NCBI GenBank assembly: GCA_963662865.1
Contig: OY759969.1
Span: 1 to 64,000, forward strand
Direction: 5' to 3'
DNA: 64,000 nt
DNA from: JAJDYQ01 sp963662865
GTDB lineage: Bacteria > Pseudomonadota > Gammaproteobacteria > JAJDYQ01
Positions 18,715 through 28,125 of this stretch are shown piece by piece (the first letter of the stretch is position 1; each line of letters begins with the position of its first letter). Under the pieces are notes generated by a model. That model was not told the DNA's origin. It saw only the letters and a program-made list of their open reading frames with translations, and did no database searches. The position numbers and the translations under genes are program-made.

Positions 18715-19878
18715 GTGAGCGGCTGTGACACACGCCCATCGGCCTTGAATTCACCGATTTCCATTGTGGTGCCGACGTATCGTGAGGCGGCGAACATCCC
18801 GGCGCTTGTCGAGCGTGTACAAAATGCGTTGCGTGACCTGGATGTCGAGTGGGAACTCGTCCTCGCCGACGACAACTCAGACGACGGCACCGCTGCGCTT
18901 GTTGCCAGTCTCGCACACCGGCTACCCATTCGTATCGAGACGCGGCGTGAGCTGCCCCGCGATCTTTCACGTTCGGTGTTGTTCGCAATTCACCGTGCCC
19001 GATTTGATCGTGTCGTGGTGATGGACGCCGATCTGTCGCATCCGCCGGAGCGCATCACCGATCTGCTGCAGGCGCTCGACGCGGGTTATGATATGGCAAT
19101 CGGCAGCCGCTACGTGCCGGACGGAATCGTTGACCGTGGATGGAGCGCATGGCGATTTACGGTCTCGAGTGTGGCGAGGTGGCTTGCGCGTCCGCTCGCG
19201 GACTGTGCCGATCCGATGTCGGGCTTCTTCGCCCTTGATCGCCGTGTGTTGCCTGAGCCGCGCACATTGCAGCCCATCGGCTACAAGATTGCACTCGAAC
19301 TAATGGTGCGTGGCCGGTTGCGGGTGACCGAGGTTCCCATTGGCTTTCGCGACCGCTACCGGGGTATCAGCAAGATGGGTGTGCGCCAGCAGATTGAGTA
19401 CCTGCGCCACCTGTACCGGCTGTATGTGTTCCGGTATGGCGGCCCGGTGCAGCTCGCATGTTTTGCGCTGGTAGGTGCGAGCGGTTTCGTCGTTGATGTC
19501 GCCTTCTATCTCGCTCTGCAATGGTCAGGGGTTGAGCATCGTGTGGCGCGATTGTGCTCATTCTGGCCTGCGGTGACCTGGAATTGGTTGCTTAACCGGC
19601 GGGTGACGTTCCGGGAGCGTTGTCCGGAGACGCATCTGCGCCAGTGGGCAAAGTTTGTTATCGGCAGTCTCATTGGGCTTGTTGTCAACGTTGGTAGTTA
19701 TACAGCGCTCACGAGCTTCTTTGACGTGTTTGATCGCCACCGGCTGCTTGCGCTTATGCTTGGTGTTGGATTCGGTAGTCTGGTCAACTTCACGCTGGCG
19801 ACACTCTATGTTTACCGCCGCCATGCAGCGCCGCTGCCTGTTCCGGTTTCGCATGGCCGGTCAGCGAAGACAAAATAG
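18715..19878 (+). CDS. Family 2 glycosyltransferase (polyprenyl-phosphate sugar type) fused to a GtrA domain
   Basis: 387 residues; GTG start. Residues about 13-240 form a DPM1-like GT2 domain: SIVVPTYREAANIP, LADDNSDDGT, and the metal-binding MDADLSHPPE. Residues about 245-375 hold four membrane segments of the GtrA type (LACFALVGASGFVVDVAFYL through FTLATLYVYRR). Such fusions transfer a sugar to a polyprenyl phosphate and help flip it across the membrane. Two GT-C/TPR proteins follow on the same strand, the expected users of a lipid-linked sugar. The last 60 bases were copied with the tandem duplication downstream (see 22480). Confidence 0.85.
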   Translation: MSGCDTRPSALNSPISIVVPTYREAANIPALVERVQNALRDLDVEWELVLADDNSDDGTAALVASLAHRLPIRIETRRELPRDLSRSVLFAIHRARFDRVVVMDADLSHPPERITDLLQALDAGYDMAIGSRYVPDGIVDRGWSAWRFTVSSVARWLARPLADCADPMSGFFALDRRVLPEPRTLQPIGYKIALELMVRGRLRVTEVPIGFRDRYRGISKMGVRQQIEYLRHLYRLYVFRYGGPVQLACFALVGASGFVVDVAFYLALQWSGVEHRVARLCSFWPAVTWNWLLNRRVTFRERCPETHLRQWAKFVIGSLIGLVVNVGSYTALTSFFDVFDRHRLLALMLGVGFGSLVNFTLATLYVYRRHAAPLPVPVSHGRSAKTK

Positions 19879-19911
19879 AAATATGTCCGTCAAATATACA
19901 GAGTAACTCTG

Positions 19912-22449
19912 ATGGCACAGGGAAAAAATAGTAATGCCAGACGGCAGCGGCGCGAGCGGCGGGCCGCAGCACGGGTGGCGCGAAAGGAGGGATGTACGTC
20001 CGGGCAGTCGCAGAAATCTGTCGGCGCCAGGTTTGCCGGACTTGCAAGCCGCGGTGCCCTGGTTGTTATCGGACTCTCACTTCTCGTCCTGGTCAGTTAC
20101 TTCCCGGCGCTGTCAGGCGGTTTTATCTGGGATGATGTGATTTTTACCGATGAGCCGGTTATTCACCGCTGGTCTGGCCTGTGGAGTATCTGGTTGTCAC
20201 CGTCTGATATGCTGAAAGAAGCACACTACTGGCCGATTACCTACACCACGTTTTGGCTGGAGCACAAGCTTTGGGGGCTTGAGCCGTTTGGTTATCATCT
20301 CTTTAATGTATTGCTTCATGCAGTCAATACCGTGCTGGTGTGGCGACTGATGTTGAAGCTGGCTGTTCCCGGTGCCCTTGCCATTGCTGCGGTGTTTGCC
20401 GTTCATCCCCTGCATGTAGAGTCAGTGGCATGGATCATCGAGCGCAAGGACCTGCTCTCCGCGCTGTTCTATCTGAGTGCGGTACTCATGTGGATTCGCT
20501 TCACCGAGGCACCGCACCCGTGGCGTTACAGCGCGGCGCTTGTGTTATTCACAGCCGGTATGCTCTCCAAGTCGATTGTCGTCACCCTGCCGGCCGCCTT
20601 ACTCATATGGCACTGGTGGAAGTATGGGCGCATCAGTGCGAACGATATTTTGCGGTTGTTGCCGTTCTTTCTGATCGGCTTCGTTATTACGGTTGGCGAC
20701 CTTGTGTACTACACTTCACGCGGCGAGTCACTGGCGCTGAGCTATTCGGCTGTCGAGCGGTTGTTGATTGCGTCACGTGCGCTGTGGTTTTATGTCGGCA
20801 AGCTGTTGTGGCCGGATAATCTGGCCGTTATCTATCCTTCATGGGAGATTCATGCCGATGATCTGCTTGGCTGGTCATATGTTGTTGCCGCAGCAGGTCT
20901 GGGTGCGATGCTGTGGTTTTTGCGCCGCCGGTTTCGCGGTCCGTTGGCGGGTACCCTGTTCTTTGTAGTCACTCTCTCTCCAGTGCTTGGTTTCGTTGGC
21001 TTTAGTTACATGCGGTTTTCACTGGTGGCGGATCGTTTTCAGTATCTGGCTGGTATCGGAGTGATGGCAGTGCTGATCGGAGGTGTGGCCTGGGGTGCAA
21101 ACCGCTTACCCGATACCTTGCGGCGGGGGACGGTGGGCGTACTCATCGTGATCCTCGCCTTGCTGGCAACACTGACCTGGCGTCAGGCCGGGATATATCA
21201 GGACAGGCTCACCTTTTTCAGTCATATCATCGAACTCAACCCCAATGCGACCGGCGCTCACTTTAATCTCAGTGGTGCGCTGTTCAAGGCAGGTCGGCTT
21301 GAGGAGGGTTACGCCGCCGCCCTTATTGCAATTGAAGAGAATCCGGGAGCGGTCGGTGCACACGCCAACATCGGCCATACGATGTTGCTCAAGGGGCGCT
21401 TCGATGAGGCTGAGGCAAGTCTCCGACGCACCCTGGAGCTTGATTCGGATAACTGGCAGGCACTGAGGAGTATGGCAGAGATGCGGCGCAAGCAGGGGCG
21501 TTATCAGGAGGCGGCAGAGTGGTTTCGTAAAATGCTTGTCATCGAACCCTCTAATGCTGCTATACATGCCGACCTCGGAGTCCTGCTGTACGAGTCAGGG
21601 AGCTATCAGGAAGCGCTTGTGTCGATGCACCGGGCACGCGAGCTGAATCCGGGTTTGCCCAATCTGTCGGCGCTTCATTTGTTGGCTGGTCGCGCATTAC
21701 AGGCACTCGGGCAGTTCGACGCAGCCGGGCAGCGGTTCCTGGAAGCAGCGCGATCCAACCCCGGTGACCCCATACCTCTAGCGGACTTATCGCTGCTGCA
21801 TAGTGAGCAACAGCGCCTTGATGAGGCCGACGAGTACCTGCGTCAGGCGCTTGTGGTCGCGCACAAGGACATCGCAGCCCTGCAGAATGTGGCCGAGATA
21901 TTCAGAAGTCGGGGGCGGCACCAGGAAGCCATTAAATCATACCGTGCGGTACTTGCTATCGCCCCCGAATTGGCGGGTGCCCATGCCGGTATGGGCGATG
22001 CCTTTTACCGGCTTGGGCGTTACGAGGAGGCCATTGAGTCGCTCGACCGTTCGGTGGACCTGCATCCCCGTCCGCCTGTCGCAACGCCCCGCCTTGTGCT
22101 TATGGGCAAGGCATCGGAGAAGCTTGGTCGCGCCGATGCGGCAGTGGCATACTACGAGCGTGCGGTCGAAATTGATCCTGAAAACACTATCGCACTCGAA
22201 CATCTCGCTATAACGTACTTTACAGGAAAGCGTTACGATGAGGCACTTGCCCTGTACCGGGTTGTGCTCGAGCTGAAACCGGAGAGCGCCCTGGCCCACC
22301 TGAATTTGGGTTCGACGCTGTACCGTCTGGGCAGGCCCGATGAGGCGTTAATGAACTTCGAGCGTGCGCTGGTTCTTGATCCTGAGCTTGAGACCGCACG
22401 CGAGAGTGCCGAACGGTTACGCCGGACTCTGAGCAAGGACAGGCCCTGA
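19912..22449 (+). CDS. GT-C-like multipass membrane protein with C-terminal TPRs, copy 1
   Basis: 845 residues. A basic N-tail is followed by about ten hydrophobic segments (residues about 40-430) with the bacterial DUF1736/TMTC-like signature HPLHVESVAWIIERKDLLSA and an early acidic pair (IWDDVIFTDEP) typical of GT-C active sites. Residues about 440-840 are roughly eleven TPRs (for example GRYQEAAEWF, GRYEEAIESLDR, GRPDEALMNFERAL). The family is thought to glycosylate proteins or envelope polymers from lipid-linked sugars; the substrate here is unknown. It lies 33 bases after the GT2-GtrA gene and is a close relative of the next gene. Confidence 0.8.
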   Translation: MAQGKNSNARRQRRERRAAARVARKEGCTSGQSQKSVGARFAGLASRGALVVIGLSLLVLVSYFPALSGGFIWDDVIFTDEPVIHRWSGLWSIWLSPSDMLKEAHYWPITYTTFWLEHKLWGLEPFGYHLFNVLLHAVNTVLVWRLMLKLAVPGALAIAAVFAVHPLHVESVAWIIERKDLLSALFYLSAVLMWIRFTEAPHPWRYSAALVLFTAGMLSKSIVVTLPAALLIWHWWKYGRISANDILRLLPFFLIGFVITVGDLVYYTSRGESLALSYSAVERLLIASRALWFYVGKLLWPDNLAVIYPSWEIHADDLLGWSYVVAAAGLGAMLWFLRRRFRGPLAGTLFFVVTLSPVLGFVGFSYMRFSLVADRFQYLAGIGVMAVLIGGVAWGANRLPDTLRRGTVGVLIVILALLATLTWRQAGIYQDRLTFFSHIIELNPNATGAHFNLSGALFKAGRLEEGYAAALIAIEENPGAVGAHANIGHTMLLKGRFDEAEASLRRTLELDSDNWQALRSMAEMRRKQGRYQEAAEWFRKMLVIEPSNAAIHADLGVLLYESGSYQEALVSMHRARELNPGLPNLSALHLLAGRALQALGQFDAAGQRFLEAARSNPGDPIPLADLSLLHSEQQRLDEADEYLRQALVVAHKDIAALQNVAEIFRSRGRHQEAIKSYRAVLAIAPELAGAHAGMGDAFYRLGRYEEAIESLDRSVDLHPRPPVATPRLVLMGKASEKLGRADAAVAYYERAVEIDPENTIALEHLAITYFTGKRYDEALALYRVVLELKPESALAHLNLGSTLYRLGRPDEALMNFERALVLDPELETARESAERLRRTLSKDRP
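20395..20619 (+). repeat. 225-base block shared almost exactly with 23052-23276
   Basis: The two paralogous genes are clearly diverged on both sides, but these 225 bases match with one difference (T at 20541, C at 23198). The block encodes the conserved HPLHVESVAW region and the following two membrane segments. The sharp edges point to recent gene conversion rather than uniform slow divergence. Confidence 0.9.
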
Positions 22450-22479
22450 GCGGAGCCGATATGCGGCTGCATTGAAACG

Positions 22480-22568
22480 CATGCAGCGCCGCTACCTGTT
22501 CCGGCTTCGCATGGCCGGTCAGCGAAGATAGAATAGAAATATGTTCATCAAAATACAGAGCGACTTTG
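22480..22568 (+). repeat. Remnant of the GT2-GtrA 3' end, left by the tandem duplication
   Basis: Matches 19822-19911 closely: the last 57 bases of the GT2-GtrA coding sequence, the short gap and the run-up to the next ATG. It includes the same gcatggccggtcagcgaaga stretch. It shows that the duplicated unit was about 2657 bases and began inside the end of the glycosyltransferase gene. Confidence 0.9.
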
Positions 22569-25106
22569 ATGGTACAGGAAAAAAATAATAATGCCGGACG
22601 GCAACGGCGCGAGTGGTGGGCCGCAGCGCGGGCGGCAGTACGAGAGTGCCTGACATTTGATCGGCCCCAGGAATTCGTCGGCGCAGGGCCGGCCGTGTTC
22701 ACGCATTGCAGCATGGCGATCATTTTCGGCCTCACACTGCTCGTTGTGGCCAGCTACTTCCCTGCACTCTCGGGCGGCTTTGTCTGGGATGATGTCGCCT
22801 TCTCCGAGGAGCCGACCATCCGTCAATGGTCAGGCCTGTCGAGCATCTGGTTTTCACCGTCTGCTATCGGTAACGAAGGCCACTACTGGCCGGTCGTTTA
22901 CACCACATTCTGGCTCGAACACAAGCTGTGGGGGTTCTCACCATTCGGCTATCACCTGGTCAATGTGCTGCTGCATACGGTCAATGTCGTGCTGGTGTGG
23001 CGGCTGATGCAGAGACTTGCCGTGCCCGGAGCGCTCGCCATCGCCGCGGTATTTGCCGTTCATCCCCTGCATGTAGAGTCAGTGGCATGGATCATCGAGC
23101 GCAAGGACCTGCTCTCCGCGCTGTTCTATCTGAGTGCGGTACTCATGTGGATTCGCTTCACCGAGGCACCGCACCCGTGGCGTTACAGCGCGGCGCTCGT
23201 GTTATTCACAGCCGGTATGCTCTCCAAGTCGATTGTCGTCACCCTGCCGGCCGCCTTACTCATATGGCACTGGTGGCAGCACGGTCGCATCGCTGCAAAA
23301 GACCTGCTGCGGCTGGCGCCGTTCTTTCTGGTCGGGTTTGCCATCACGCTCGCCGACCTCGCCTACTACACCTCGCGCGAGCCGCTGGCACTGGATTATT
23401 CGGCCATTGAGCGGATATTGATTGCGGCGCGTGCGTTATGGTTCTATGTAGACAAGCTGCTGTGGCCGGTCGACCTGATCGTCATCTACCCGCTGTGGGA
23501 GATACGTGCCGACCATCTGTTCGGCTGGGTGTATGTCGCCGCAGCGGCGGCACTGGGTGCGGCGCTGTGGCACTTGCGCCATCGGTTGGGTCGCGGCCCG
23601 CTGGCCGCTGCCCTGTTTTTCGTGGTCACCCTGTCGCCGGTGCTCGGTTTCGTGGACTACGGATACATGCAGTTCTCGTTAGTGGCCGACCGCTTCCAGT
23701 ATCTGGCCGGCATTGGCCCGATGGCGGTACTGCTCGGAGGCGCGGTCGGCGGCGTGAACCGCTTGCCCGATGTATGGCGGCGTATAGCGGTGGGCGTGTT
23801 TATTGCCGTGCTGGCCGTGCTGGGCACACTGACCTGGCAGCAGTCGAGGATTTATCGCGACGAAATCACATTCTTTAGCTACATCGTGTCGCACAACCCC
23901 GAAGCCCGTGACGCACACTTCAACCTCGGTAACGCGCTGTTCAAAGCGGACCGGATTGAGGAAGGCTATGCGGTGTCCCTCGCCTTGCTCAAGCGACGGC
24001 CGAATTCCGCCAAGGCGTATTCCAACCTTGGTTATGCGCTGTCGCTCATGGAACGATTCGATGAGGCGGAGGCGAGCCTGTTGCGGGCGCTTGAGCTTAA
24101 TCCTCGCAATGAGACTGTCCGACAGAACATAGCCAGGCTCAAACGCAAGCAGGGGCGCCACAAGGAAGCGGTTGAGTGGTATGGCGGGATACTGGCGAGC
24201 AATCCGTCAAATGCGGATGCCCATGCGGAACTCGGGTTTTCGCTCTACCATCTGAAGCGCTACGAGGAAGCTATCGTGTCAATGGATCGGTCGCTTGAAC
24301 TTGCGCCCCGGTCGAATAATGCTCGCAGCCTCTACGCGCTGACCGGTCGTGCATTGCAGGCGCTTGATCGCTTTGAGGCAGCAGAGCAGAGGCTCCTGCA
24401 TGCCGTGCGGCTGGCCTCGGACGATGCGATGCTGCTGGTGGACCTGTCACATCTTCGCGCCGCGCAGCAACGCTTCGACGAGGCCGACGAATACCTGCGC
24501 CGGGCGCTTGCGATTGCGCCGGAGGACCCCACAGTCCTTCACTACATAGCCGGCAGGCTTAAAGAGCAGGGGCGCCGCGAAGAGGCCATTGAATCATACC
24601 GTGCCGCGCTCGCCATTGACCCGGAATTTGCGATGGCTTACGCCGGCATGGGCGACGCCCTGTATCAACTGGAGCGCTACGCGGAGGCCATTGAATCGTT
24701 CGGCCGCTCGGTGGACCTGCATCCCCATCCGCCTACTGCGACGGCTCGTCTCGTGCTCATGGGCAAGGCGTCGGTTAAGCTGGGTCAGGCTGAAGCGGCG
24801 GTGGCGTACTACGAACATGCGGTCGAAATTGAACCGGGAAATGCCGAGGCGCTTGATCATCTCGCCATGACGCGCTTCACGGAGAAGCGTTACGACGAGG
24901 CGCTCGTCCTGTATCGGTCCCTGCTTGAGCTTCGGCCTGAGAGTCCCCAGACCCACTTGAACCTGGGTTCAACGCTGTACTATCTCGGCCGGCCGCAGGA
25001 GGCGTTGGTGAACTTCGAGAAGGCGCTGGCCCTTGACCCCGAGTTTGAGACCGCACGTAACAGCGTCGAACGGTTACGCCGTAGCCTGAAGCAGGGCGAG
25101 CGCTAA
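22569..25106 (+). CDS. GT-C-like multipass membrane protein with C-terminal TPRs, copy 2
   Basis: 845 residues from the ATG at 22569, which aligns with the ATG of copy 1; a TTG three bases earlier is not needed. Same layout as copy 1: basic N-tail, about ten membrane segments with FVWDDVAFSEEP and HPLHVESVAW, then about eleven TPRs ending in YYLGRPQEALVNFEKAL. The TPR half differs more between the copies than the membrane half, so partner binding may have diverged while chemistry was kept. Copy 2 is more GC-rich at third positions than copy 1. Confidence 0.8.
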   Translation: MVQEKNNNAGRQRREWWAAARAAVRECLTFDRPQEFVGAGPAVFTHCSMAIIFGLTLLVVASYFPALSGGFVWDDVAFSEEPTIRQWSGLSSIWFSPSAIGNEGHYWPVVYTTFWLEHKLWGFSPFGYHLVNVLLHTVNVVLVWRLMQRLAVPGALAIAAVFAVHPLHVESVAWIIERKDLLSALFYLSAVLMWIRFTEAPHPWRYSAALVLFTAGMLSKSIVVTLPAALLIWHWWQHGRIAAKDLLRLAPFFLVGFAITLADLAYYTSREPLALDYSAIERILIAARALWFYVDKLLWPVDLIVIYPLWEIRADHLFGWVYVAAAAALGAALWHLRHRLGRGPLAAALFFVVTLSPVLGFVDYGYMQFSLVADRFQYLAGIGPMAVLLGGAVGGVNRLPDVWRRIAVGVFIAVLAVLGTLTWQQSRIYRDEITFFSYIVSHNPEARDAHFNLGNALFKADRIEEGYAVSLALLKRRPNSAKAYSNLGYALSLMERFDEAEASLLRALELNPRNETVRQNIARLKRKQGRHKEAVEWYGGILASNPSNADAHAELGFSLYHLKRYEEAIVSMDRSLELAPRSNNARSLYALTGRALQALDRFEAAEQRLLHAVRLASDDAMLLVDLSHLRAAQQRFDEADEYLRRALAIAPEDPTVLHYIAGRLKEQGRREEAIESYRAALAIDPEFAMAYAGMGDALYQLERYAEAIESFGRSVDLHPHPPTATARLVLMGKASVKLGQAEAAVAYYEHAVEIEPGNAEALDHLAMTRFTEKRYDEALVLYRSLLELRPESPQTHLNLGSTLYYLGRPQEALVNFEKALALDPEFETARNSVERLRRSLKQGER

Positions 25107-25269
25107 GTAGTCGGGCGGATGCGCGGAACCGGAGTGCGTCCCATGACGGCTTGATGGTAGACGGCACCGATCTGAAAAAACACGATGAGATGGCTTTTTA
25201 TGCATTGTAATTATGGAAAATTAAGCCACAATATACGATTAATTACAGCAACCACAGATTGAGTCCCGA

Positions 25270-28125
25270 GTGGATATTCCCTCGAATTATAAACAGTTTT
25301 CCGACAATACTCCCTTGTATGGTGCCAATGGTGAATATATTGAGGCGCTTTATGAGGACTATCTTCGTAATCCCGATTCCGTACCTGAAGTCTGGCACGA
25401 ATACTTTTCCGGGCTGCCTCGTAGTGATGGGGCCGAAGTCCCGCATTCGCCGATACGCGAAAACTTCAAAGGGCTTTCTTCGCTGGCCAGACCGCGTGGA
25501 CTGGCCGACAGCTATTGCTCTTTGCAGGCGGAAAAGCAGGCCTCAGTGCTTCGCTATATTAATGTACATCGGGTCAGAGGGCATCAGCACGCCAACATTG
25601 ATCCGTTAAGATTACGTGACCGGAAGAATGTCCCCGATTTGGACCCCGCTTTCCATGGCTTGACCCCGGCGGATTACTCTCAGCAGTTTAATACGGGTTC
25701 GCTGGTCGCACCCAGGGAGCTGACGCTGAATGAGATCCACAGCATTATTCGCAAGACCTATACGGACACTATCGGTTCCGAATATATGCACATCACCAGT
25801 ACGGAGGAGAAACGATGGATACAGCAGCGCCTTGAAGGCAGCATGGCGACACTGGATGCCAGCAATGAAGATAAATGCTGGTTACTACGGATGCTGACAG
25901 CAGCAGAGGGAATCGAACAACATCTGCATCGTAAATACGTCGGCCAGAAAAGATTTTCCCTTGAAGGCGGGGAAGGACTCATCCCGTTGCTGGACGACCT
26001 GATCCAGAAGGGTGGTGAACATGGCATTAAAGAAGCTGTAATCGGTATGGCGCATCGTGGCCGATTAAATGTACTGGTCAATATTCTGGGTAAAAATCCG
26101 GGCAGGCTGTTTTCAGAGTTTGAAGGCAGGCACGTTGACGAGCGGACCGGTTCAGGCGATGTCAAATACCATCAGGGATTTTCGTCTGATATCGATACCC
26201 CGGGAGGAGCCGTGCATTTATCGCTTGGTTTCAATCCCTCGCATCTGGAAATCGTTAATCCGGTTATTGAAGGTTCTGTGCGGGCTCGGCAGGTGCGTCG
26301 CCATGACACCGAGGGCAACCAGGTATTACCGGTATTGATACATGGTGATTCGGCATTTTCCGGGCAGGGCGTTGTCATGGAAACATTGAACATGTCGCAG
26401 GCGCGTGGTTACCAGACCGGCGGGACCGTGCATGTCGTCATTAATAATCAGATCGGTTTTACGACCAGTCATCCCCTGGATACGCGCTCCACATTGTACT
26501 GTACCGATGTCGCCAAGATGATTCAGGCCCCGATTTTTCATGTCAATGGCGATGACCCGGAGGCCATTATATTTGTTACCCGTCTGGCACTGGACTTCCG
26601 TATGGCCTTTAACAAAGACGTTGTCATTGACATGGTCTGCTATCGCCGTCACGGGCATAATGAGGCGGATGAACCCGCAGTGACACAGCCCATGATGTAT
26701 AAGAAAATTCGCAACCACCCTGCAATGCGGAAAATTTATGCCGATCGATTGATAGCAGAAGAGGTGATTTCTGAAGATCAGTCACAAAAGATGGTTGACC
26801 TTTATCAGCAGGAATTGAAAGGCGGCAATATCGTATCCCGTCCAATTATCGACGGCCTGACCAATCAATATGCCGTGAACTGGCAGCGTTATTTCAAGAA
26901 TCGCTGGGATATGCACTATGATTCAAAACTGCCGATAGACAGGCTCAAACAGCTACAATCCTCGTTACTGAGCTTTCCTGACGACCTGCAACTGCATCCG
27001 AGGGTAAAGCGTATCATGGATAGCCGCGGTAAAATGAGAGATGGCGAATTACCGGTTGACTGGGGATGCGCGGAGAATCTGGCCTATGCGTCCTTGATTG
27101 GTGCCGGCATTTCGGTGAGATTATCCGGACAGGACTGTGGGCGAGGTACATTTTTTCATCGTCATGCGGTTATTCACAACCAGGCCGACGATACAAACTG
27201 GGTCCCGCTGCAACATATACATGATCACAGCGGTCAGCATCAGGGGCAGTTTATCGTCATTGATTCACTGCTTTCCGAGGAAGCCGTACTGGGGTTCGAG
27301 TATGGTTATGCGGCAACAGAGCCGCAGGGATTGACCGTATGGGAAGCGCAGTTCGGCGACTTTGCCAATGGTGCTCAGGTGGTCATAGACCAGTTCATCA
27401 GCGCCGCGGAAGTTAAGTGGAATTTATTGTGTGGCCTGGTTTTGTTGCTGCCCCATGGTTATGAGGGGCAGGGGCCTGAACACTCATCGGCTCGGTTGGA
27501 GCGGTACCTGCATCTTTGTGCCGAGCACAATATGCAGGTCTGCATGCCAACCACGCCGGCCCAGATTTACCACCTGTTACGACGCCAGATATTACGGGAT
27601 TATCGTAAACCGCTCATCGTGATGACGCCAAAATCCCTGTTAAGGCATAAAAATGCAGTTTCGACACTGGAAGAGCTGAGCGCCGGTAAATTTCAAAGCG
27701 TCATTGATGATAATAATGTTAAGCAGGCCGATAAAGTAACGCGCCTCATTCTATGCTCGGGAAAAGTTTACTATGATTTACTGGACTCAAGGAAAGAAGA
27801 TAACATTGAACATGTAGCCATTGTGCGTCTGGAGCAGCTATATCCGTTTCCGCATGCCGATTTTGTTCATATGTTCAATCGTTACAAGAACGCCGCCGAT
27901 GTGATCTGGTGTCAGGAAGAGCCACAGAACCAGGGTGCCTGGTATCAGGTACAGCATCGATTCAGAAAATACCTGAGCGATAATCAGCGGTTGCATTATG
28001 TTGGCAGGGAGGCATCGGCCTCTCCGGCTGTTGGCTACTACTCGTTACACGTTGAACAACAATATACCGTTGTCCGTCAGGCATTGCACGGCGATGGTGA
28101 AAAGCACACAGGAAAAAGCATATGA
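25270..28125 (+). CDS. sucA: 2-oxoglutarate dehydrogenase E1 component
   Basis: 951 residues (E. coli 933), GTG start with the typical N-terminus (LYGANGEYIEALYEDYLRNP) that binds E2. ThDP-enzyme landmarks are MAHRGRLNVLVNILGK, GDSAFSGQGVVMETLNMS, the VVINNQIGFTTS motif and GYAATEPQGLTVWEAQFGDF. It decarboxylates 2-oxoglutarate and transfers the succinyl group to E2 lipoate in the TCA cycle. Its stop overlaps the sucB start by four bases. sdh genes are not adjacent, and sucCD do not follow. Confidence 0.96.
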   Translation: MDIPSNYKQFSDNTPLYGANGEYIEALYEDYLRNPDSVPEVWHEYFSGLPRSDGAEVPHSPIRENFKGLSSLARPRGLADSYCSLQAEKQASVLRYINVHRVRGHQHANIDPLRLRDRKNVPDLDPAFHGLTPADYSQQFNTGSLVAPRELTLNEIHSIIRKTYTDTIGSEYMHITSTEEKRWIQQRLEGSMATLDASNEDKCWLLRMLTAAEGIEQHLHRKYVGQKRFSLEGGEGLIPLLDDLIQKGGEHGIKEAVIGMAHRGRLNVLVNILGKNPGRLFSEFEGRHVDERTGSGDVKYHQGFSSDIDTPGGAVHLSLGFNPSHLEIVNPVIEGSVRARQVRRHDTEGNQVLPVLIHGDSAFSGQGVVMETLNMSQARGYQTGGTVHVVINNQIGFTTSHPLDTRSTLYCTDVAKMIQAPIFHVNGDDPEAIIFVTRLALDFRMAFNKDVVIDMVCYRRHGHNEADEPAVTQPMMYKKIRNHPAMRKIYADRLIAEEVISEDQSQKMVDLYQQELKGGNIVSRPIIDGLTNQYAVNWQRYFKNRWDMHYDSKLPIDRLKQLQSSLLSFPDDLQLHPRVKRIMDSRGKMRDGELPVDWGCAENLAYASLIGAGISVRLSGQDCGRGTFFHRHAVIHNQADDTNWVPLQHIHDHSGQHQGQFIVIDSLLSEEAVLGFEYGYAATEPQGLTVWEAQFGDFANGAQVVIDQFISAAEVKWNLLCGLVLLLPHGYEGQGPEHSSARLERYLHLCAEHNMQVCMPTTPAQIYHLLRRQILRDYRKPLIVMTPKSLLRHKNAVSTLEELSAGKFQSVIDDNNVKQADKVTRLILCSGKVYYDLLDSRKEDNIEHVAIVRLEQLYPFPHADFVHMFNRYKNAADVIWCQEEPQNQGAWYQVQHRFRKYLSDNQRLHYVGREASASPAVGYYSLHVEQQYTVVRQALHGDGEKHTGKSI

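Noticed and set aside
18425..18988. Reverse-strand frame of 187 codons
   Set aside because: Half of it lies opposite the well-supported GT2-GtrA gene. The rest has no recognisable family, so I list the gap only as possible debris.
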